A stretch of DNA of 7,329 bases from JAZSQT01 sp045538075 (GCA_045538075.1 JAZSQT010000128.1:1-7329); one strand, 5' to 3'; positions 1 to 6,969 are shown, counted from the first letter of the stretch. Notes: a model not told the origin generated them from the letters alone. Numbers and translations are program-made.

Positions 1-50
1 AATAATTAATAAAATTTTATAGCGAAAATTTTTCTTAATAAATGAAGTAT

Positions 51-55
51 GGTGG
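51..55 (+). promoter_or_regulatory. Weak ribosome binding site deciding the start at 66
   Basis: GGTGG sits 10 nt before the ATG at 66. The earlier in-frame ATG at 42 is preceded only by A/T-rich sequence with no purine-rich motif. Starting at 66 also puts the positively charged Arg4 directly before the hydrophobic signal-peptide core, as expected for a lipoprotein. Confidence 0.45.
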
Positions 56-65
56 TATTATTGTG

Positions 66-2048
66 ATGAATTTCCGTTTAAATATTATAGTCTTTTTGTT
101 TTTATTTGTTTTCTTATATGCTTGTGATGAGGGCACTAACCAATCTTATGTGCCAAATAATAATCAATTTATTAGCTTAAATATACAAGAAGTTACTCTT
201 TCTATTGGTGAGAGTTATGAAGAAGTTTCTTATGAAATCATTTCTGATGATTATAAAAATAGCCAAGTAAAAATATACTCAAAAGATACTAATATTGCTG
301 ATGTTGATAGCTCTGGCAATATTATTGCAGTTAATGTAGGTAAAACAGAAGTTGTTTATCAAATTGATAATACGAATATAGAAACATACTTAACAGTCAT
401 TGTTAAAGATATAGAAAATACAAATGATAATGAAACAATACCATTAAATGGTTTTTCTCTAATATCAAAAAATATAACGATAGAAAAAGGTAGCATTGAA
501 ATCCTTGATATAGCTTATAATCCTTCAAAAGTTGCTGATAAAGATGTAATTTTAAAGTCTAATGACGAAAATATCATTGAAATAACAGAATATAATGAAT
601 TGTATGCTAAAAATATTGGCGTTACTACAATAACAGTTATATCAAAAGATGGAAATCATAGGGATACTTGTAATGTTACGGTAAAGCCAGTTTATGTTTC
701 ATCTATAATTCTACCAAGTGAAGATATAATGTTGACTGTTGGCGAGCCATATAAATTAACGCCGATATTATATCCAGAACATGCAGATGATAAAAATTTA
801 ACGTATCATAATGAAAACTCTCATATTTTATCAATAACTCCAGATGGAACATTTACAGCTCATGGTGTCCTTTTATTTTCAGAAGTAATAATAACTGCTA
901 CTGGAGGAGCTAAAAAGAAAATATTTATTTCTGCAAACAAAAATAAAGTTATTTCTGTTGATACTACAAGTATAAGTGTTGATAATAATGCTACTACTAA
1001 ACAATTTATAGTTAATAAAGATAATATTAATTCAATATATGAAATTAAAGATAATTTACCTGATTGGTTAACTTATACTAAACAATCTGTTAATTTGACA
1101 GATACTTATACATTAAATATAGTGGAAAATACTTCTTCTGAAGAAAGAAGTGCAGTAATAACTTTCTTAAATAAAGATGGTAACACGTTGCATACTATTA
1201 ATGTTACGCAAAAAGGTTATAAATCTAATAATAAAACTTATAAATGGTTTAAGGGTGTAACACCACCAGCACCTAACGCTATTAATAAAAATTATCAATG
1301 GGTTGATGAAACAGGATTTTTTGGTTGGTATAATGTTGTAAAAGCGTATGGTGCATCAACTGGGGTTCGTGATAGCAATATGTGTTGGGCAATGGCTGCA
1401 GCAAGTATGTTAGAATGGTGGTCTAAGCAAAACGAAAAATATATAAAAAAATATAAAGAAATAAATTCAAATACTTATAATAATAAATGTAATTATGGTT
1501 ATAATGTATTAGCAGATATTGTTAATAAAAGTGTTATAGGAAATTTGTTTAGAAACACTTTTAATAACCGTCCTGGTGGGACTGTAAATGGATTAAATTG
1601 GTTTATTTCTGGAACTTCTTACGAAAATGTTGCAGGTTTAGGTTGTTATAGAGATGTATTTCCTAATGACTTTGATTCATATCTTTCTACTGGAGATGGG
1701 GTAGTAAGCAAGGAGCAGCTTGAAAATCATATTAATGAAGCAATAGATAATGGAGAGGCACTTGCCATTAGCTATGGAACTGGTGGCAGTAGCCACGTTG
1801 TTGTGGTATGGGGTGCAGCATACGACGGATATAACAATATTACTGAACTTTATATTGCAGATTCAAATTTTAAAGAAAATATGTTATACGGTTTTGGAAT
1901 ATGCTATAAAAATGGTGGTCAGCCATATTGGTATAATCTTACGGCAGGAGCATGCAGTAACAACGGTATAAGGGCAATATATAGGCTAAAATTAGGACAA
2001 GATAAGTTTGAAGAATATTTTAAAAATAGAAATATAACATTAGATTAA
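66..2048 (+). CDS. Surface lipoprotein with Ig-like and BACON domains and a C-terminal IdeS/Mac-family (C66) cysteine protease
   Basis: Probably a secreted, lipid-anchored cysteine endopeptidase related to streptococcal IdeS/Mac, which cleaves immunoglobulin heavy chains, and to Treponema denticola dentipain. The start at 66 gives 660 residues with a compact signal peptide and lipobox LYAC (Cys20), and a GGTGG lies 10 nt upstream. An in-frame ATG at 42 would add 8 residues but has no ribosome binding site. Three Ig-like (Big2-type) domains lie at about 36-113, 126-207 and 210-290, then a BACON-like domain at about 295-383 (LPDWLTY, ending NVTQKG). The protease domain covers about 392-642. It has KGVTPP (396-401), GWYNVVK (420-426), the nucleophile in NMCWAMAAASMLEWW (Cys440), the histidine in SSHVVVVWGA (His577) and the acid in YIADSN (Asp599). 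These align in order with Lys84, Cys94, His262 and Asp284 of IdeS. The fold and catalytic set are well supported; the substrate is inferred and could be a host protein other than IgG. Confidence 0.9.
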   Translation: MNFRLNIIVFLFLFVFLYACDEGTNQSYVPNNNQFISLNIQEVTLSIGESYEEVSYEIISDDYKNSQVKIYSKDTNIADVDSSGNIIAVNVGKTEVVYQIDNTNIETYLTVIVKDIENTNDNETIPLNGFSLISKNITIEKGSIEILDIAYNPSKVADKDVILKSNDENIIEITEYNELYAKNIGVTTITVISKDGNHRDTCNVTVKPVYVSSIILPSEDIMLTVGEPYKLTPILYPEHADDKNLTYHNENSHILSITPDGTFTAHGVLLFSEVIITATGGAKKKIFISANKNKVISVDTTSISVDNNATTKQFIVNKDNINSIYEIKDNLPDWLTYTKQSVNLTDTYTLNIVENTSSEERSAVITFLNKDGNTLHTINVTQKGYKSNNKTYKWFKGVTPPAPNAINKNYQWVDETGFFGWYNVVKAYGASTGVRDSNMCWAMAAASMLEWWSKQNEKYIKKYKEINSNTYNNKCNYGYNVLADIVNKSVIGNLFRNTFNNRPGGTVNGLNWFISGTSYENVAGLGCYRDVFPNDFDSYLSTGDGVVSKEQLENHINEAIDNGEALAISYGTGGSSHVVVVWGAAYDGYNNITELYIADSNFKENMLYGFGICYKNGGQPYWYNLTAGACSNNGIRAIYRLKLGQDKFEEYFKNRNITLD

Positions 2049-2148
2049 TAATTTTATATATAAAAAGATTATATAAAGAAAATATGAGTATGGAAGTTTC
2101 GTAATTATATAGAGTGTAGTTGATTTGTAGTAAATTTTTGGAATAAAT

Positions 2149-2165
2149 TATAATAAGTTATTATA
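2149..2165. repeat. 17-bp AT-only palindrome in the gap between converging genes
   Basis: TATAATAAGTTATTATA is a perfect inverted repeat with 8-bp arms around one central G. It lies in the 121-bp non-coding gap between the protease gene and the oppositely oriented small gene. It could be a weak bidirectional transcription-end structure or a protein-binding palindrome. All its pairs are A-T, so an RNA hairpin would be unstable, and in DNA this AT-rich such a repeat may arise by chance. Confidence 0.3.
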
Positions 2166-2169
2166 TATT

Positions 2170-2502
2170 TTAATTTATGTATAATCCTTTGCATTTTGCT
2201 GATTCGCCATTACATATAGCTATATGGACAGATGTTAAGTGGTTATATATTTTGTTTCTTTTTGTTAATAAATGGGATAACTCATCATTGTAGATTTCTG
2301 CCATATCATCAATTAGTTTTGCAAGGGAAGTTTTGCTAATGTTACTATTTGTATTTATGGGAGATGTAGTATATTTTACAACTTCTTTTTGCAATGCTTC
2401 TAAAAAGTGGCGAATTGATACTATACGTTTATCAGTTGCAGCAACTTCGCTTTGCAAAAAGTTTTCAAGAAGTGAGTCTATAGTGAAATGTTTACTATCC
2501 AT
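2170..2502 (-). CDS. Small hypothetical protein, 110 residues
   Basis: I do not recognise this protein. It is soluble-looking and charged, with no signal peptide or membrane segment. It is probably mostly alpha-helical: residues about 6-45 and 59-95 have the hydrophobic/charged spacing of amphipathic helices, separated by a Thr/Ser/Asn-rich linker (about 45-58). There are two cysteines near the C-terminus (in AICNGESAKCKG). The coding strand is A-rich like the other genes here, which supports coding in this direction; the overlapping frame on the other strand gives an unconvincing hydrophobic peptide. Against it, no clear Shine-Dalgarno precedes the ATG. It is divergent from the radical SAM gene with 36 bp between starts, and converges on the protease gene. 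It could be a small regulatory or adaptor protein, but nothing in the sequence shows that. Confidence 0.55.
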   Translation of the reverse strand: MDSKHFTIDSLLENFLQSEVAATDKRIVSIRHFLEALQKEVVKYTTSPINTNSNISKTSLAKLIDDMAEIYNDELSHLLTKRNKIYNHLTSVHIAICNGESAKCKGLYIN

Positions 2503-2508
2503 AACAAT

Positions 2509-2514
2509 TATAAT
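2509..2514 (+). promoter_or_regulatory. Possible -10 element for the radical SAM gene
   Basis: TATAAT matches the sigma-70 -10 consensus and ends 24 nt before the ATG at 2539, giving a leader of about 18 nt. No convincing -35 hexamer is seen 16-18 bp upstream. The element lies in the 36-bp divergent gap, and its complement also contains TATAAT, so its direction is ambiguous. In DNA this AT-rich, a -10 match alone is weak evidence. Confidence 0.3.
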
Positions 2515-2527
2515 ATCGGTTATTATT

Positions 2528-2531
2528 AGGA
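2528..2531 (+). promoter_or_regulatory. Ribosome binding site of the radical SAM gene
   Basis: AGGA lies 7 nt before the ATG at 2539, a standard Shine-Dalgarno spacing, and supports this start codon. Confidence 0.6.
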
Positions 2532-2538
2532 TTACTTA

Positions 2539-3507
2539 ATGAAAAATTTAAAATATTTGTTTGGTCCAGCTCCTTCCGTTAGATTAGGTCGTTCTTTAGG
2601 CATAAATATTGTTCCGTCAAAAATTTGCTCTATGAATTGTATATATTGTGAAGTTGGAGTTACTAAAGCATTAACAATAAAAAGAAAAGAGTATTCGTCA
2701 AAAGATAAAATTATTGAAGAATTTAGAAGTAATTTTCACCAATTTGAAAATATTACAGATGTTATAACTATAACTGGAGCTGGTGAACCTACATTAAATA
2801 TAGAATTAAGAGAAATTTTTTTAGGCATTAAAAAATATGCAAAAGATAAACCTATTGCAATTCTTACAAACTCAACAATGTTAAAAGATAAAGATGTTTT
2901 TGATACATTACTTGATTTTGATATAGTAGTTCCAAGCCTTGATGCTATAAGCGATAAAGCTATGGAAAAAATAGATAGAACTCATAGTGGTATATCCCCT
3001 GAAGAAATTAGGAAACATTTAAAAGAGTTTTGTAATGCTTATAAAGGCAAACTATATCTTGAAACATTATTTTGTGATAATATTAACGATAATGATGAAG
3101 AATTGAGGCTTTTAGCTGATTTTATAAAAGATTTAAAAATATCAATATACCATATAGGAACAATTACTCGTCCTCCAGCATTAAGCACTGCAAAACCAGT
3201 TAGCCAAGAATTTTTATATAAAGCATTAGATTACTTTAAATCTTACAATATTCCATGTATGTATTGTGGCAAATTTAAAGGTGTAAGTGAAAGTGATTTT
3301 AATGAAGAAATTATAGAAGAAAGAATAGAAGCGTTACTAAAATTGCGACCGTGTAAAATTAGTGATATATCTGGCGTGTTCGGTATAAATTTAGAAAAGG
3401 CAAAAAATTACATAGATAATTTAAAAGAAAAAAATATTATAGTAAGTGATATATATAATAACGATGAATATTATAGCCATGTAAAACTTAATAAATTAAA
3501 AGAATAA
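2539..3507 (+). CDS. Radical SAM protein, COG0731 (Tyw1/wyosine-synthase-like) type, with a C-terminal winged-helix-like domain
   Basis: A 322-residue cytoplasmic enzyme expected to bind a [4Fe-4S] cluster and S-adenosylmethionine and to start a radical reaction. The cluster motif CxxxCxxC is at Cys30, Cys34 and Cys37 (ICSMNCIYC). It follows the typical opening YLFGPAPSVRLGRSLGI, seen in the widespread bacterial group usually placed in COG0731. The SAM-contacting strand carries TGAGEPTL (79-86), and ILTNST (108-113) is a further conserved barrel strand. Residues about 262-322 (ALLKLRPCKISDISGVFGI onwards) look like a winged helix-turn-helix, a common extension in this group. Additional cysteines at 240 and 243 (CMYC) might bind metal or a second cluster, which is speculative. 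True Tyw1 makes wyosine precursors in archaeal and eukaryotic tRNA; the substrate of the bacterial branch is not established, so none is assigned. Start choice is supported by AGGA at 2528. Confidence 0.88.
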   Translation: MKNLKYLFGPAPSVRLGRSLGINIVPSKICSMNCIYCEVGVTKALTIKRKEYSSKDKIIEEFRSNFHQFENITDVITITGAGEPTLNIELREIFLGIKKYAKDKPIAILTNSTMLKDKDVFDTLLDFDIVVPSLDAISDKAMEKIDRTHSGISPEEIRKHLKEFCNAYKGKLYLETLFCDNINDNDEELRLLADFIKDLKISIYHIGTITRPPALSTAKPVSQEFLYKALDYFKSYNIPCMYCGKFKGVSESDFNEEIIEERIEALLKLRPCKISDISGVFGINLEKAKNYIDNLKEKNIIVSDIYNNDEYYSHVKLNKLKE

Positions 3508-3597
3508 TAAGATTAATAGATATATCTAATTTTAAAATCCATAAAATATCACCATAAGTTAATCAGACATATCAAAAGTAGTATCATTCTTAATTAT

Positions 3598-3612
3598 TGA
3601 TAATAAAAATCA
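3598..3612. promoter_or_regulatory. Degenerate second Fur-like box upstream of the -35
   Basis: TGATAATAAAAATCA matches 13 of 15 positions of the 7-1-7 Fur consensus TGATAATNATTATCA, counting N as a match. The left half is perfect and the right half has two mismatches. It ends 9 bp before the predicted -35 and starts exactly 60 bp before the start of the perfect box. AT-rich context raises the chance-match rate, so this one is tentative. Confidence 0.4.
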
Positions 3613-3621
3613 AAATTAATA

Positions 3622-3650
3622 TTGACATAATATTGCAATATAATTATAAA
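3622..3650 (+). promoter_or_regulatory. Near-consensus sigma-70 promoter of the TPR lipoprotein gene
   Basis: The -35 TTGACA (3622-3627) is a perfect match. A 17-bp spacer separates it from the -10 TATAAA (3645-3650, 5 of 6). Transcription should begin near 3657, giving a leader of about 46 nt before the ATG at 3703. It is the strongest promoter visible in the window. Confidence 0.75.
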
Positions 3651-3654
3651 TACT

Positions 3655-3675
3655 TATTGATAATAATTATCAATA
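3655..3675. promoter_or_regulatory. Perfect Fur box over the predicted transcription start
   Basis: A 21-bp perfect palindrome around a single central A has the core TGATAATAATTATCA (3658-3672). It matches all 15 positions of the 7-1-7 Fur consensus TGATAATNATTATCA. It differs from the related PerR (TTATAATNATTATAA) and Zur (TCGTAATNATTACGA) boxes at their diagnostic positions. Placed over the predicted +1 of the TTGACA/TATAAA promoter, iron-loaded Fur bound here would be expected to block transcription. The palindrome would also be inside the leader RNA, so an mRNA hairpin is an alternative reading. Confidence 0.65.
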
Positions 3676-3692
3676 TATATTTAAGTTGCTTT

Positions 3693-3697
3693 GGAGG
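3693..3697 (+). promoter_or_regulatory. Strong ribosome binding site fixing the start at 3703
   Basis: GGAGG lies 5 nt before the ATG at 3703. An in-frame TTG at 3691 would place this motif inside the coding region and has no ribosome binding site of its own, so ATG 3703 is the better start. Confidence 0.85.
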
Positions 3698-3702
3698 TAA
3701 AT

Positions 3703-6700
3703 ATGTTAAGAAGTTTAGTAGTTATATGTGTATTTTCATTTATTTCTGCTTGTTCTGGAGGTGGAAGTGGTGGTGGAGGTGGTTACATTCCCACTAAAAA
3801 TATATCGGGCAAAGTTAGTGATCCAGCAGTAATTGATGTTAGGGTTACTTTAGTTGATTCAAATGAAAATATAGTATCTAAATGTGGTATTAATGGTAGT
3901 GCAGTATGTCAAGGTTGGACAGATAGCAATGGTAAGTTTTCTATTACTATGCCATTAAGTTATGATGTTAGTAATTATTCTATTAAAACTTATGGTGGCA
4001 CAGATTCTCTTTACGGTAAAAATTTTGATAATATATCTTTTGCAACTTTACCATTAAGTAATTATCAAAACCATTTAGATATTTTAGTTACGCCTATTAC
4101 ATCGTTACAAAAAGGTTTAGTTGATATTGGTCTTGATGTTGAATCTGCAAATACAATTATAGAAAAGTATTTAAAAATAACGAAAGATAAAGTGTTAAAA
4201 GATCCAGAAAGTGATGATTTACTTTTGAAAGTAGCTTATAATATTACTAAAATTGCTATGGCTAAAGGGGGTAATAATCCTTTTAAAGAAATTGCTTCAT
4301 CATTAAATAAAAATAAACTTTCTCTTAATGATAGTAAAGTATTATCTTCTATTTTTGGAGAAAATAGTCCAATTATTTCAGAAATATTATCAAGTTACAA
4401 TAATATTATGAGTTTAGGTAGTAGTGGCGAAGTATTAAAAAATGATATAAAAAAGAGCGAATTTATAAATATTTTTACGTATTCATATTTAAATTTACTA
4501 CAACAAGATTTATCTACTATTGAAGCAAACGTAAAAAACAATTTAAAAAACTTTGCTGAAAAAATTTATAAAGATACTCCTTTAGATGATTTTATTGTCA
4601 ATGTGATTACTTCTTACGTATCGGCTTTAGATACATCTTTAGGAAATATTGAAACATTTAAAAAAGATGTAAATACATTTTCTTCAGAATTAGCTACTAT
4701 TCTTAGTAAAAATAAATCAATCTATTCAGAAATTCAAAAAATAGTAGAAGAAAAAGTTTATATTGTAAATGCTGGATTAAATCCACTTGGTAATGATAAC
4801 CAAAAAAGATTAGAATATTATTTTAATAGTAATTTAGATGTTAATTATATGGCAAGAAGCATTATTTCAAGAGTAAATAACGATCAAGTACGAGATAAAA
4901 TTTATCTTGAAATTATTGATACTTATGCAGAATATAATTTAATTACTAAAGCAAAGAGTATTGCAGATGTGCATATTAAAAATACTATAAATAGAGCTAA
5001 AGCCTACAGATTAATAGCAAAAGGTGCATATAGAAATAAAAATAATGCAAAAGCAATAGAACTTTTAGATTTGTCTTATAATATTCTTCAAAGTATTAGA
5101 GCAAGTTATTCTGTAGATGCTGATTTTATTAATGTTTATACAGGGTTAGCTACTTATTATGCTAAAGTAAATAAAAAAGATAAGTATCAATCATTAATAA
5201 AAGATATTATAGATAATCTAATTCCATCTGCTCCTAAACCTCAAACTGTTTATGGTTCTATATTAAGTTCGTATGGTAATTACGCAACAGAAAGTGCTAT
5301 TAAAGTAGATATTGATAATAGAGAATATAAATCTGCCTTTGAAAGTTTAAGTGGATTTATTTCTATGGTAGATGATTACTATAATAAGTATTATGATAGT
5401 GGCTATGATACTAAAAAAACACAGAATACTGTAGCAAATACATCTGTTATGTATTATTCATCAGCATTAAGAAGTTACGCTGATATATCTTCTGGTGATA
5501 CAACGTTAAAGAGCCAATGTATTACTGAAGGACAAAAAGTTTATGATAAACTCGTTGCAATATATGATAAAATTAAATCAGAAAGCTTACATGAAAATAC
5601 AACTTTTCAAGGTCAATTTTCAAATGGTGCAGTCGGAGCTATTTCTCTTTTAGGATTAGAAAAAGGTAATAAATTGTTAGATTATATGACACAAGCATCA
5701 AGAAAAGAAGCAGTAGCAAGTGAAGTAATGTATAGCGTTGCTTTAACTCAAGGTTTTGAAAAGGCTAAAGAAACGTATGAAAGTATTGCACCTGTAGATG
5801 GTACTTTTTCTAATGTTGTAGGAAGTAAGAAACTTGTTTCATCTTTCGTATCTTTTGGGGTGCAAGAAAAAGGACTTGCTATACAAGCATTTTATGATAA
5901 TAAGTATGATTTAGCACGTCAAGCTCTTGATTATGCGTATGAAAAAGTCAAAGCAGCTGCAGAATATCAACTTAAACAACCAAGCCCTAATCCAGCATCT
6001 TTTTTTAGTCTAAATCCTACTGTTACAAATAGTAGCACTCAATTAAAAACGTATTCTGGGTTTACTAGTAAGTATAATAGAGATGGTTATACTGCAATAG
6101 CGTATCTATACTTTAAGATTGGTGATAAAGATAAAGCAAGAGAAGTTTTAGAAAATGGATATAATTTTAATTCGCAGATAAAAAATAATACTTTTATAAA
6201 ATACTATAATATTGCTTCATTGGCTTATAATGCAAAAGTTACAGAAAATAATGATTTATATGAAAAATGGTATCAAGAAACAAAATCTTTTCAGTTAGAT
6301 TCAAATGAAGAAAATGGTCATAAATATAGTCTTGAGCTATTTAGAGCAATGGATTCAATATATATGGGGCAAGGTAATTATCAATCTATTTCAAAAGGTC
6401 ATTTAGAAAGTGCATTAAATATATTAAAAGGATTATATTTACCGAGTGATGTTGATGGTATATTAAATTCAGCAGTTTCAAAATATTTAGAAATTGCAAC
6501 AGTTTATAATACGTTAAACGATAATGTAAATGCAAAAAAAATTCTAATTGAAGCAGAAACTCCACTCAATAATATAAAAGCTGCTAATACTAAAAAAACA
6601 GGTGTCTTAAACATAGTAGGAAAATATGGTTCTTTCCAATTAGTAGAAGATGGCTTTAATAAAACACAAACTTTATTAACATTACCTGCAGATAGACATG

Positions 6701-6909
6701 ATGCTATAGGAAAAATGGCAGAAAGTCTTACTGCTTATTCAACGAGTGATTTATCCATTAGTGATTTAGATAAAGATGGTAAAGTTGACTTTTTTGTTCC
6801 GTATGCAACTAGTGATGATATTAATAGGCTCGCATTAGAGTTAGATGATGATATTGATGGTGATAGTAAACTTGATGATGTTGATACGACACCATTTTTT
6901 GCAGACTAA
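3703..6909 (+). CDS. Large TPR-repeat lipoprotein with an Asp-rich calcium-loop C-terminus, probably Fur-regulated
   Basis: A 1068-residue lipid-anchored envelope protein of unknown function. The signal peptide ends in lipobox ISAC (Cys17), followed by a glycine/serine tether (18-27). Residues about 31-110 form a carboxypeptidase-regulatory/CNA-B-like beta domain (NISGKV, then WTDSNGKFSITMP), with Cys61 and Cys69 able to form a disulfide. A VTPITSL motif follows, as in other large Gly-tethered surface lipoproteins. The middle, about 110-1000, is helical; about 380 onwards has TPR-like pairs, clearest at 433-462 (AYRLIAKGAYRNKNNAKAIE) and 794-822 (AYLYFKIGDKDKAREVLENG). The tail has two Asp-rich loops, DLDKDGKVD (1021-1029) and DDDIDGDSKLD (1048-1058), resembling thrombospondin type 3/EF-hand-like calcium sites. 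TPR arrays usually mediate protein contacts, so a scaffold or receptor role is inferred. It has its own promoter, a Fur-type operator and a terminator, so it is probably transcribed alone. No heme- or siderophore-binding domain was recognised. Confidence 0.88.
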   Translation: MLRSLVVICVFSFISACSGGGSGGGGGYIPTKNISGKVSDPAVIDVRVTLVDSNENIVSKCGINGSAVCQGWTDSNGKFSITMPLSYDVSNYSIKTYGGTDSLYGKNFDNISFATLPLSNYQNHLDILVTPITSLQKGLVDIGLDVESANTIIEKYLKITKDKVLKDPESDDLLLKVAYNITKIAMAKGGNNPFKEIASSLNKNKLSLNDSKVLSSIFGENSPIISEILSSYNNIMSLGSSGEVLKNDIKKSEFINIFTYSYLNLLQQDLSTIEANVKNNLKNFAEKIYKDTPLDDFIVNVITSYVSALDTSLGNIETFKKDVNTFSSELATILSKNKSIYSEIQKIVEEKVYIVNAGLNPLGNDNQKRLEYYFNSNLDVNYMARSIISRVNNDQVRDKIYLEIIDTYAEYNLITKAKSIADVHIKNTINRAKAYRLIAKGAYRNKNNAKAIELLDLSYNILQSIRASYSVDADFINVYTGLATYYAKVNKKDKYQSLIKDIIDNLIPSAPKPQTVYGSILSSYGNYATESAIKVDIDNREYKSAFESLSGFISMVDDYYNKYYDSGYDTKKTQNTVANTSVMYYSSALRSYADISSGDTTLKSQCITEGQKVYDKLVAIYDKIKSESLHENTTFQGQFSNGAVGAISLLGLEKGNKLLDYMTQASRKEAVASEVMYSVALTQGFEKAKETYESIAPVDGTFSNVVGSKKLVSSFVSFGVQEKGLAIQAFYDNKYDLARQALDYAYEKVKAAAEYQLKQPSPNPASFFSLNPTVTNSSTQLKTYSGFTSKYNRDGYTAIAYLYFKIGDKDKAREVLENGYNFNSQIKNNTFIKYYNIASLAYNAKVTENNDLYEKWYQETKSFQLDSNEENGHKYSLELFRAMDSIYMGQGNYQSISKGHLESALNILKGLYLPSDVDGILNSAVSKYLEIATVYNTLNDNVNAKKILIEAETPLNNIKAANTKKTGVLNIVGKYGSFQLVEDGFNKTQTLLTLPADRHDAIGKMAESLTAYSTSDLSISDLDKDGKVDFFVPYATSDDINRLALELDDDIDGDSKLDDVDTTPFFAD

Positions 6910-6925
6910 TTAATTTATGTTATTT

Positions 6926-6968
6926 GTGGGATAGGGAGTATATCAACTACCTATCCCATTATAAAATT
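6926..6968 (+). terminator. Rho-independent terminator after the TPR lipoprotein gene
   Basis: A 9-bp perfect stem, TGGGATAGG (6927-6935) with CCTATCCCA (6950-6958), begins 17 nt after the stop codon. After one mismatch the stem continues for three more pairs (AGT/ACT, 6937-6939 with 6946-6948) around a 6-nt loop. The sequence downstream is U-rich but broken by A (TTATAAAATTATTT). The stem is by far the most G/C-rich structure in the intergenic DNA of this window. Confidence 0.75.
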
Positions 6969-6969
6969 A

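Noticed and set aside
1..41. Promoter of the protease gene
   Set aside because: Only A/T-rich sequence is visible before 42, with no paired -35 and -10 hexamers at proper spacing; the promoter may lie outside the window.
42..65. Earlier in-frame ATG at 42 as the protease start
   Set aside because: It has no ribosome binding site and adds eight residues before a complete lipoprotein signal peptide; ATG 66 has GGTGG at a workable spacing.
1750..1971. 73-residue plus-strand frame inside the protease gene
   Set aside because: It overlaps the conserved catalytic His/Asp region in another frame and shows no coherent protein features; it is a shadow of the real gene.
2053..2077. Inverted repeat TTTATATA/TATATAAA after the protease gene as a terminator
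   Set aside because: The stem is only A-T pairs with a 9-nt loop and no following U-tract, so an RNA hairpin would be too weak to claim.
2333..2539. 68-residue plus-strand frame opposite the small minus-strand gene
   Set aside because: It is a hydrophobic, low-complexity translation with no ribosome binding site, and the opposite strand gives a more protein-like sequence.
3517..3538. TAGATATATCTA palindrome after the radical SAM gene as a terminator
   Set aside because: The 12-bp palindrome has no loop of its own and only one G-C pair per arm. The following AATTTTAAAA is not a U-tract. It could be chance in AT-rich DNA.
3508..3597. Small RNA or riboswitch in the first half of the regulatory gap
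   Set aside because: No stable stem, conserved aptamer-like core or terminator was seen here; nothing beyond the weak palindrome stands out.
3655..3675. PerR or Zur box instead of a Fur box
   Set aside because: The outer bases are TGA...TCA, matching Fur; PerR would have TTA...TAA and Zur TCG...CGA in these positions.
3597..3797. 66-residue plus-strand frame across the TPR gene start
   Set aside because: It runs through the promoter, Fur box and ribosome binding site and out of frame into the Gly tether; the Trp/Arg run is the glycine codons read in another frame.
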